Positions 17,677-24,905 of a DNA stretch of 64,000 nucleotides are shown here, one piece after another. The notes beneath the pieces were generated by a model. That model did not search any database, was not told the DNA's origin, and saw only the letters and a list, made by a program, of their open reading frames with translations. Position 1 is the stretch's first letter. The number at the start of each line of letters is the position of its first letter. Origin of the DNA: Pseudarthrobacter polychromogenes (GTDB taxonomy: Bacteria > Actinomycetota > Actinomycetes > Actinomycetales > Micrococcaceae); the NCBI RefSeq assembly GCF_014644495.1, contig NZ_BMKU01000011.1, forward strand, positions 1 to 64,000, in the 5' to 3' direction. Both the position numbers and the translations under genes were made by a program.

Positions 17677-19395
17677 CTATTTCGCGTTGTCGTAGGAATC
17701 AACAACGGCCACACTGACGGGAAACTCCACCGGGATTGGCCCGAACAGCAGTTCCTTGGCGGCGCTGGCCGCCTCTTCAATGGCGGCGATGCAGGCGTCC
17801 ACCGCTTCCGCCGGCGCATGAACCATCACCTCGTCGTGCAGGAAGAAGACGAGTTCCGCGTTGACGTGGCCGTCGGCCCGGAGGGTGCGCAGCCGCCGTC
17901 GTAATTCCGCCAGCCAGCATGCCGCCCAGTCCGCAGCCGAACCCTGGACAACAAAGTTGCGGGTGAAGCGACCCCGCGAACGGGCGATCGATTCAGCCCG
18001 CCGCTGCTCCTCGGCAGAGGCGGACCGCTGGCTCTGGAACCACCGTTCCGACGGCGGCGGGCTGCTCCGCCCCAGCCGGGTGGTGACCGTTCCGCCGGCC
18101 TCGCCGGTGCGGGCCGCCTGCTCAACAAAGTCCACTGCCCGGGGGAAAGTCTTTGCGAGCTGCGGCATGAGGCGGCCGGCCTCGCCGGAGGTGGCGCCGT
18201 ACATGGCCCCCAGCAAAGCCATCTTCGCTTTTGCCCGGTCCCCGCCGAATCCCTTGGCAGCAATGCCCGCGTAGAGGTCCTGGTTCCGGGCAGCCTCTGC
18301 CATGGAAGGGTCGCGGGCGAGGGCCACCAGGACGCGCGGTTCCAGCTGGGAGGCATCCGCGACGATGAGCTTATAGCCCGGATCGGCATGGACTGCGCCG
18401 CGGATCTGGCGCGGAATTTGAAGGGCGCCGCCGCCGCGCGACGCCCAGCGGCCGGACACCACGCCACCCACCACGTACTCGGGCCGGAACCTGCCGCCGT
18501 CCACCCAGGCGTCCAGCCAGGCCCAGCCGTTGGCTGTGTGCAGGCGGGAAAGCTGTTTGTAGGCGAGCAACGGCTCAATGGCGGGGTGGGTGGATTCCCT
18601 CAGCTCCCACTTCCTGGTGCTTTTGACCTCTATCCCGTTGCGGTGCAAGGCACGCATCAGGTCCTGCGGGGAGTCAGGATTCAGCGTGGGTGCGTTCAGG
18701 AGTCCGCGCAGCTCCTGGTTCAGCGCCTCAAGCCTGGCCGGGCGCTGGCCCAGGGGAGGCCGGGGGCCGAGATGGTCGGCGAGGATCTGCCCGTGCAGGT
18801 CTTCGCGCCAGGGGACGCCGGCGTGCTGCATCTCGGCGGCGATCATGGCAGCAGCGGACTCGGCTGCCAGCAGCAGCTGCAGGCGGCTGCGCTGGTTCTC
18901 CTCCGGACTGACCGAGGCAAGCGCCACCTGCTGGGCAGCGTATTCAGCACGAAGCTCTTCCGGGCTGCGGCGTTTTTCCGGCCGGATCGCGGGAGCATCG
19001 AACAGGGCGCCCTGGTCTGCCGGGGGAGGCGGCGGCTGCAGCGTCCGGGGCGGCTGGAGCGGATCCTCAACCACCACCCGTTCCGTATTCCTGGCATAGT
19101 CCGTGTGCCCGGTGAACCGGGAGAACGCCAGGATGTTGCCGCAGAGGCTGAGGTCGTAGCACCTTTCCAGCTCGACGCCGGCTGCCAGCAGGGCCGGGTA
19201 CCAGTCCTGGGTGCGGTGCCAGATCCAACGGGGCGGCTGCCCGCCCGGCCGGCGGCTTTCGAAGTGACGAACGACGGCGGGAAGATCGCCGGTGCTGACC
19301 AGCCGGGGTTCCGGCGTGGCCGGCAGGGGCTGTCCAGCCTGCGTGAGTTCCTGCAGGGCCGCGCCGTGGGGGTGGGCGGCGAGCAGGAGGTACAT
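17677..19395 (-). CDS. Family A DNA polymerase-like protein (annotated elsewhere as bifunctional exonuclease/polymerase)
   Basis: A 572-residue protein. The C-terminal half carries family A polymerase motif A (VADASQLEPR), motif B (RAKAKMALLGAMYG) and motif C (LHDEVMVHAP), so polymerase activity is plausible. There is no 5' nuclease domain. The N-terminal 170 residues occupy the place of the 3'-5' exonuclease, but I see no DTE, NXXXD or YXXXD motifs, so proofreading is probably lost. The start ATG 19395 is not preceded by a strong ribosome binding site. It is divergent from the Tad operon. It is distinct from the full-length replicative repair enzyme PolA. Confidence 0.87.
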   Translation of the reverse strand: MYLLLAAHPHGAALQELTQAGQPLPATPEPRLVSTGDLPAVVRHFESRRPGGQPPRWIWHRTQDWYPALLAAGVELERCYDLSLCGNILAFSRFTGHTDYARNTERVVVEDPLQPPRTLQPPPPPADQGALFDAPAIRPEKRRSPEELRAEYAAQQVALASVSPEENQRSRLQLLLAAESAAAMIAAEMQHAGVPWREDLHGQILADHLGPRPPLGQRPARLEALNQELRGLLNAPTLNPDSPQDLMRALHRNGIEVKSTRKWELRESTHPAIEPLLAYKQLSRLHTANGWAWLDAWVDGGRFRPEYVVGGVVSGRWASRGGGALQIPRQIRGAVHADPGYKLIVADASQLEPRVLVALARDPSMAEAARNQDLYAGIAAKGFGGDRAKAKMALLGAMYGATSGEAGRLMPQLAKTFPRAVDFVEQAARTGEAGGTVTTRLGRSSPPPSERWFQSQRSASAEEQRRAESIARSRGRFTRNFVVQGSAADWAACWLAELRRRLRTLRADGHVNAELVFFLHDEVMVHAPAEAVDACIAAIEEAASAAKELLFGPIPVEFPVSVAVVDSYDNAK

Positions 19396-19526
19396 GGTCC
19401 CATTCTGCCTTGTTTCCGGGGCTGACCGTGGCCGGCGGTGCGGGGTTGCTGGCTTGCCGGAGTTGGTTTTCCACATACGGGGCTGGACCCCTTACCCGCT
19501 GTGTTTTAGGGGCGGAGAGTGGCTTT

Positions 19527-20738
19527 ATGAGCAGGCACCAGCTGATCCCTTCCCACCCTGACCCTTCCCACTCCGGTGCCGTCAGCGGCCCGCTCGGGGA
19601 GGGTCCGCCGGGACTCTCACGGCCTGGTGTCCCCGGGCCGGCGGGGGCTGCCGGGGTAGACGGGGACGCCTGGCTGCCGGACGGTGGTGATGACATCCTG
19701 CTGGTGACGTCCTCCACTGTCCTTCGTGCGGAGGTGGAGCGGATCGTGGCGGCTGCAGGGGCGCAGCTGCGCGTTGCAGCCACTGCAGCAGAGGGAGGCA
19801 GGCATTGGGACGGGGCGGCAGCCGTGCTGGTGGGAAGCGACATCCGGGAGCTGCCCCCGCGACGGCGGGCCCCGGCTGTCCTGGTGGGACTCGACGGCGA
19901 AGGTGACAGCCTGTGGCATCTCGCGGCTGTCCTCGGCGCGGAACGGGTTGCTGTCCTGCCGGATGCTGCAGCTTGGCTCGCCGACCATCTCAGCCGGTCC
20001 CGTTCACCCGGTCCAGGCGGGGTGATCCTGGGCGTGACCGGCGGCTGCGGGGGTGCCGGTGCCACCACGGCTGCGATTTGGATCGCCCAGGCGGCGGCCG
20101 GGCTCGGAGCCCGGGTGCTGCTGGTGGATGGAGATCCCTGGGGCGGCGGGCTGGAACTGGCCCTGGCCGCCGAAGAGAACCCCGGCCTGCGCTGGCCCGA
20201 CCTTTCCGAGGCCAGGGGCAGCATCGATCCCATCCAGCTTGCGGACTCGCTGCCTGTTGCGGGCGGGTTCTCGTTCCTGTCGTGGCCTGCCAGCCGGGAG
20301 CAGCCGGTACCCGTCGCCGCTGCCGCCACCTCAGGCATCCTTGATGCTGCCCGCCGCGGGTATGAGCTGGTGGTGGTGGACATTGGCCGGGGAGCCGACC
20401 CCATCCATACGTTCGCCTGGGACTGCGACCGCATCGCCATGGTGGTTCCGGCGCAGCTTAAGGCTGCTGTCGCCGCCGTGCGGCTGCTCCAGGAGTTTCC
20501 CCCGGTTGAGGCTGCCCTCCTGGTCCGTGGCAAGTCCGGCGCAGCGCTGGATGGTCCCCTGATCGCCGAGGCCATCGGACTTCCGGTCCAGGGACGGGTG
20601 CCTGAGCTGCGCGGAGTGGCTGGAGCCATGGAATCAGGCCGCCTCCTTGAGCTGGGAAAACGGCGGGCGGTCCGGCATTTCGCGGCTTCCGTGCTGGACC
20701 TCCTCGGGGACGGGCTGGCTCCGGGAGGACCCGAATGA
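19527..20738 (+). CDS. TadZ/CpaE-like ParA-family ATPase of the Tad locus
   Basis: A 403-residue protein. The first about 50 residues are disordered. Residues 55-155 look like a degenerate receiver domain. A MinD/ParA fold follows with a Walker A-like loop GGCGGAGATT (about 170-180) that lacks the lysines of the deviant P-loop KGGXGKT, and a Walker A' region VLLVDGDPWGGG. Homologues near Tad genes (M. tuberculosis Rv3660c) have been called septum-site proteins; TadZ proteins localise Tad machinery. The stop overlaps the tadA start in ATGA. The altered P-loop suggests weak or no ATP hydrolysis. Confidence 0.82.
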   Translation: MSRHQLIPSHPDPSHSGAVSGPLGEGPPGLSRPGVPGPAGAAGVDGDAWLPDGGDDILLVTSSTVLRAEVERIVAAAGAQLRVAATAAEGGRHWDGAAAVLVGSDIRELPPRRRAPAVLVGLDGEGDSLWHLAAVLGAERVAVLPDAAAWLADHLSRSRSPGPGGVILGVTGGCGGAGATTAAIWIAQAAAGLGARVLLVDGDPWGGGLELALAAEENPGLRWPDLSEARGSIDPIQLADSLPVAGGFSFLSWPASREQPVPVAAAATSGILDAARRGYELVVVDIGRGADPIHTFAWDCDRIAMVVPAQLKAAVAAVRLLQEFPPVEAALLVRGKSGAALDGPLIAEAIGLPVQGRVPELRGVAGAMESGRLLELGKRRAVRHFAASVLDLLGDGLAPGGPE

Positions 20739-22090
20739 GTTACCGGGCGGGCGCTGGGGCGCCGGGCCCAGAGACGGGAGTCCGGCGGCGGGCGCGGATC
20801 CTGGACGCGGGCCAGGACAGTCCCCGGCAGGACAGGCCGCGCCTGGAAAGTCCCCGCCAGGAGGGCGGGCGCCCGGGTGAACCCGGGCCCGGCGAATGGC
20901 GTCGGCGCGAACGCCGCACAGGTGAGCGGCAGGCTGTTGACCTGGGACTCCTCGAGTCCGTGCGGGAGTCCATGATGTCGGACGCGGCCGCGGTGACGCC
21001 CTCGCGGGTGGCTGCGGCGGTGCAGGCCACAGGGAAGCTTTTGGGCACGGCGGGTTCACTTGCCGCCGTGGAACGGATCAGCGCCGAGCTGAACGGCCTG
21101 GGCCCGCTGCAGGCTCTCACCCGGGACCCGGCCGTGACGGACATCTTTGTGAATGCTCCCGGGTCCGTGTGGGTGGACAGGGGCCGCGGCATCGAGCGAG
21201 TGACCGTGGCCTTCGACAACGAGGCCCAGCTCCGGGCGTTGGCCTGCCGGCTCGTGGCGGCAGGCGGCAGGCGCCTTGATGACGGCTCACCCTGCGTGGA
21301 CGTGCGGCTGGCCGGAGGCTACCGTGTCCATGCCGTGCTCCCGCCCGTCTCTACGGCCGGGACGCTGCTCAGCATCCGGATCCGGCGCGAACGTGTTTTC
21401 ACGATGGATGAGCTGCGGGACAGCGGCATGTTCAGCTCCGGACTGCAGCGTGTCCTGGAACGGGTGGTGGAGCACAGGTTGAGCTTCCTCATCAGCGGGG
21501 CCACCGGGTCCGGCAAGACCACCCTGCTCTCCACGCTGCTTGGACTGTGCAGTCCGGCAGAGCGGTTGGTCCTCATCGAGGATGCCTCGGAACTGAATCC
21601 TGTCCATCCGCATGTCGTGTCCCTGGAGTCACGCCACGGAAACCTGGAGGGCGGCGGCGAGGTGGATCTTGGCGATCTCGTCCGGCAAGCGCTGCGCATG
21701 CGGCCGGACAGGCTGGTGGTGGGTGAATGCCGCGGCGCGGAAGTCCGGGAGCTGCTCACCGCCATGAACACCGGACACAGCGGCGGGGGCGGGACTATCC
21801 ATGCGAATACTGCCGCTGCAGTTCCCGCCCGGCTCACTGCGCTCGGTGCGCTCGCCGGAATGAATCCTGACGGCGTGAGGCTTCAGGCAGCGAGCGCGCT
21901 GGACGTGGTCATCCACGTTGACAGGACGCACCGGGGCCGGGCAGTGGCGTGCGTGGGCCTGATCGGGGACGGCCCCGGCGGACTCACCGTCCAGCCTGCC
22001 CTGGAAAGTGTTGAAGGCAGAGTGGCCGCCGGCCCCGGGTGGACCGCGCTGGCGGCACGGTTGGGGCTTGACCCGGGACCGCCCGTATGA
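20735..22090 (+). CDS. tadA: TadA/CpaF-family secretion ATPase
   Basis: A 451-residue hexameric ATPase expected to power Flp-type pilus assembly at the membrane. The first 65 residues are Arg/Pro-rich and unusual. Walker A is GATGSGKT (255-262), the Asp box region follows LVLIEDASEL, Walker B is LVVGECRG, and the His box contains NTGHSGGGGTIHANT. The start and stop codons overlap both neighbours by 4 nt (ATGA), so the operon is translationally coupled. Confidence 0.95.
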   Translation: MSYRAGAGAPGPETGVRRRARILDAGQDSPRQDRPRLESPRQEGGRPGEPGPGEWRRRERRTGERQAVDLGLLESVRESMMSDAAAVTPSRVAAAVQATGKLLGTAGSLAAVERISAELNGLGPLQALTRDPAVTDIFVNAPGSVWVDRGRGIERVTVAFDNEAQLRALACRLVAAGGRRLDDGSPCVDVRLAGGYRVHAVLPPVSTAGTLLSIRIRRERVFTMDELRDSGMFSSGLQRVLERVVEHRLSFLISGATGSGKTTLLSTLLGLCSPAERLVLIEDASELNPVHPHVVSLESRHGNLEGGGEVDLGDLVRQALRMRPDRLVVGECRGAEVRELLTAMNTGHSGGGGTIHANTAAAVPARLTALGALAGMNPDGVRLQAASALDVVIHVDRTHRGRAVACVGLIGDGPGGLTVQPALESVEGRVAAGPGWTALAARLGLDPGPPV

Positions 22091-22860
22091 TCCTCCTTCT
22101 TGTCGTTTCCCTGGGACTGGCTGCAGTGCTGCTTGCCAGGGCGCCGCTGGGTGCCCCCGCCAGGTTGCGCCGCACGGGCGCGTCCGGCCCGGTTCCGGGG
22201 CCAAAAGAGCCCTCACGGGGCGGCTTTGCGGGAAAGCTGCATGGCGCCGGCAGGGGAGCAGAACGGCCTGCGGCCCCCATGACCCTGGTGGTACAGCAAC
22301 TCGCCGCGCTACTCAAGGGCGGCCGCACGCCGGCGCGGCTCTGGGAGGAGATCTGGGACGTCTATGGTTCTTCCGGCTCCCATGCGTACGGCCTGTCCGC
22401 GGAATCCGGTGCCATGTTGGCCGCCGCGCGTGCTGCGGCCAGCCGCGGCGTTCCCGTTTCGGAAGCCATCCGCAGGGCGTCGCCGTCCGCTTTTCCCCGG
22501 CGGGACAGGGAGTCCCGCATATGGTCGGAGCTCGCGGCCTGCTTCGACATCGCTGAAGCAAGCGGCTGCCCGCTCGCAGACGTACTGACCAGGTTCGCCG
22601 CACAGCTTGAAGTGGAGGACGACGCCGACGCGGCCCGCCAGACGGCCTTGGCCGGACCAAAGGCTACCGTCAGCCTCCTTACCTGGCTGCCGCTGATGGG
22701 GCTGGGCCTGGGAATGGCCCTGGGCGTGGACCCTCTCGCCATCCTGCTGGGAACACCCTGGGGACTCGCAGCACTTGCAGCCGGAGCCGGCCTGACAGTG
22801 GCCGGGCGCTTGTGGTCGGCCCGGCTAGTGGCCGCGGCAGCAGGGGCTGGAGCGCCATGA
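22087..22860 (+). CDS. TadB-like type II secretion F family membrane protein
   Basis: A 257-residue inner-membrane platform protein: one helix at the N-terminus, a cytoplasmic GspF/T2SF domain (VVQQLAALLKGGRTPARLW; IWSELAACFDIAEASG) and two C-terminal helices (about 195-250). Together with the TadC-like protein it forms the base on which the ATPase acts. It overlaps both neighbouring genes by 4 nt. Confidence 0.9.
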   Translation: MILLLVVSLGLAAVLLARAPLGAPARLRRTGASGPVPGPKEPSRGGFAGKLHGAGRGAERPAAPMTLVVQQLAALLKGGRTPARLWEEIWDVYGSSGSHAYGLSAESGAMLAAARAAASRGVPVSEAIRRASPSAFPRRDRESRIWSELAACFDIAEASGCPLADVLTRFAAQLEVEDDADAARQTALAGPKATVSLLTWLPLMGLGLGMALGVDPLAILLGTPWGLAALAAGAGLTVAGRLWSARLVAAAAGAGAP

Positions 22861-23474
22861 GCCCGCCTTCCGCCGCAGTGCTCGCGCTCTTCCTTACCCT
22901 GGCCGCGGCGGCAGCCCTGGCCGGAAGCGGGCGGGGCAGGCCCCGCAAGCGGCTGCTCAGCCTGTCCTCCGGTGCCACGTGCCGCAGCGCGAAGGCCTCC
23001 GCCGGTGACGGAGGGAATATGTCCGGACCTGCGCCCGAAGGGCTGAGGGACACCGCCATGATGCTCGAACTGGTGGCCGCCATGCTGGACGCCGGATCGG
23101 GCATCGGCCGTTCACTCGAACTGGTGGCCGCCTCGGCTTCTGACAGGTACCGCGGCGCACTTCGGCCGGTTGTGGCGGCACTGGCAATCGGGGCCGACTG
23201 GGAAACCGCATGGCGCAGCAGCGCGGTCCGACTCCCCGAGGTCCTGGAACTACGCGACGCCCTGGGGTTCGCGGCACTGACAGGTGCTCCGTCGTCAGCG
23301 ATTCTCTACGCGCAGGCGGCACGGCTCCGCCGGGAGAGGTTCCGTGCAGCCGAGAAGCGCGCGGCATCACTGGGCGTGAAGCTGGTGGTTCCGCTGGGCC
23401 TCTGCTCCCTTCCGGCCTTTATCTGCCTGGGCGTGGTTCCTGTGCTGCTTGCCCTGGTGCCTTCCGGGTCCTAG
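22857..23474 (+). CDS. TadC-like type II secretion F family membrane protein
   Basis: A 205-residue platform protein with an N-terminal helix (AAVLALFLTLAAAAALAG), a T2SF domain (MMLELVAAMLDAGSGIGRSL) and a hydrophobic C-terminal helix pair (KLVVPLGLCSLPAFICLGVV). The start ATGA overlaps the tadB-like stop. A 139-nt gap separates it from the prepilin gene. Confidence 0.9.
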   Translation: MSPPSAAVLALFLTLAAAAALAGSGRGRPRKRLLSLSSGATCRSAKASAGDGGNMSGPAPEGLRDTAMMLELVAAMLDAGSGIGRSLELVAASASDRYRGALRPVVAALAIGADWETAWRSSAVRLPEVLELRDALGFAALTGAPSSAILYAQAARLRRERFRAAEKRAASLGVKLVVPLGLCSLPAFICLGVVPVLLALVPSGS

Positions 23475-23613
23475 GCGTCCGTGTCTTCTCCTCCACAAGG
23501 GGAAACCGCTGAGCTTTTCCACTTACGAACCCGCGGGGCTTACCGCGCCAGGCAAGGCCCGGAAGAGTCAAGACAGCCGGCAACACCACCGGCCCAAAGG
23601 AAGGAAACACCAC

Positions 23614-23961
23614 ATGTCCACTCATTACCGCCCCCGCTACGCTGGCGGAGCCACGGCGCCCGCCACTGCCCGTGCCGCCTCTCGGGAACACCGCAGCACC
23701 GGCCGCCACGGCCTCCACGCCGGGGGAAGCAGTCCGCTGCCTGCAAACGCCGTGGAACTGTATCCGGGTGCAGGCGCGCCGCGGACCAGCAAGGGCCGGG
23801 TCCAGCTCCTCGGATCAGAAGCAGGGATGGCAACCGCCGAATACGCCATAGCCACCCTCGCCGCCGTGGGCTTTGCGGGGCTCCTGGTCTTCATCCTCCG
23901 CAGCGAGGAGGTCCGTGGCTTCCTGCTCACCCTGATCCGCACCGCGCTGGCCTTGCCATGA
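23614..23961 (+). CDS. Flp-like prepilin (DUF4244 family)
   Basis: A 115-residue small pilin-like protein. After a 70-residue basic, unusually long leader comes the class III prepilin signal G|MATAEY, with Glu at +5 and Tyr at +6, then a hydrophobic helix (AIATLAAVGFAGLLVFIL) and a short tail. It is probably the main filament subunit after cleavage by a TadV-type peptidase, which is not encoded in this window. AAAGGAAGG lies upstream of the ATG. The stop overlaps the next start in ATGA. Confidence 0.88.
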   Translation: MSTHYRPRYAGGATAPATARAASREHRSTGRHGLHAGGSSPLPANAVELYPGAGAPRTSKGRVQLLGSEAGMATAEYAIATLAAVGFAGLLVFILRSEEVRGFLLTLIRTALALP

Positions 23962-24464
23962 CACGGGCACCGGCCGTGCTCCCGGCCACGGGTTCGTCCG
24001 GTACAGCTCCGACCGCCACAGGTCAGTCGGTCACGGGTCCGTCTGTGGCCACGCAGTCCGCCACCGGGCGTACCGGAGGATGGGATCGACGGGCCTGCAG
24101 TCCCTTCGGAGGCCCCACGGCTCAGGGCTCGCGCGGCGCGGTGACGGCGGAGTTCGCCGTCACCCTGCCCGCGGTCCTGATGCTGCTGGCCATGCTGCTG
24201 GCAGGGGCCTCCGCCGGGGTCACCCAGCTGCGGCTGGAGGAGGGAGCGCGTGCCGGCGCCCGCGCACTTGCCCGTGGTGACGACTCCGCCGCTGTGGAAA
24301 GGATCGTCCGGACGCTGGCCGGCGGGTCGGCGTCCGCGGCGGTATCGGCCGACGGCGAGTGGCTGCATGTCACTGTGACAGACCGCGTGGGCGGTCCCCT
24401 CGGCGCATCCATCCCGTGGCACCTGACTGCGCGGGCCTCCACCCGGAGCGAGACGGCGGGATGA
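23958..24464 (+). CDS. TadE family pseudopilin
   Basis: A 168-residue protein with a Thr/Ser/Gly-rich N-terminus of about 55 residues, then the TadE segment GAVTAEFAVTLPAVLMLLAM, whose G|AVTAEF resembles a prepilin cleavage site, and a C-terminal extracellular domain. It probably is a minor pilin. It is coupled by ATGA overlaps to both neighbours. Confidence 0.88.
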   Translation: MTRAPAVLPATGSSGTAPTATGQSVTGPSVATQSATGRTGGWDRRACSPFGGPTAQGSRGAVTAEFAVTLPAVLMLLAMLLAGASAGVTQLRLEEGARAGARALARGDDSAAVERIVRTLAGGSASAAVSADGEWLHVTVTDRVGGPLGASIPWHLTARASTRSETAG

Positions 24465-24895
24465 CACGCTCCCAAGTACTTGGAACGGGGCGCGGGCTCC
24501 GGACGAGCCTGACCAGGCGTCGCGGTGCAGGCCGGAACGGAAGTGCAGTTGGCACCAACCGGGAACGCGGCTCGGGGACGGTGCTGGCGGCCGGCCTTGC
24601 CCTGGTGGTGATGACGGCCATGGCGCTGATGCTGATGCTGGCGCAGTCTGCCGTCCTGGCCAGCAGGGCGGCATCCGCTGCCGACCTTGCGGCACTGGCC
24701 GCGGCCGACGCCCTGCGCGGCCTCGCCTCCGGGGAGCCCTGCACCGTGGCGGCGGAGGTGGCTGCCCGGCACGGGGCCGCAGTAGTGAGCTGCACCGAGG
24801 GCACTGGCCAGACTGTCGAGGTGAGGACCGAACTGGTGGAACGGACGGTGTTCGGAGCTGCCCACGGGCGCTCCCGTGCGGGGCCTCCACCCTAG
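24461..24895 (+). CDS. TadE-like protein of the helicase/secretion neighbourhood (Rv3654c-like)
   Basis: A 144-residue protein with a basic N-terminus, a GSGTVLAAGLALVVMTAMAL hydrophobic segment and an alanine-rich region (LASRAASAADLAALAAADAL) typical of the Tad-associated family found beside a DEAH helicase in actinobacteria. Two C-terminal-half cysteines (GEPCTV, VVSCTEG) may form a disulfide. It is the last gene of the Tad operon; the convergent helicase stop is 10 nt away. Confidence 0.85.
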   Translation: MTRSQVLGTGRGLRTSLTRRRGAGRNGSAVGTNRERGSGTVLAAGLALVVMTAMALMLMLAQSAVLASRAASAADLAALAAADALRGLASGEPCTVAAEVAARHGAAVVSCTEGTGQTVEVRTELVERTVFGAAHGRSRAGPPP

Positions 24896-24905
24896 CCAGT
24901 CCAGG

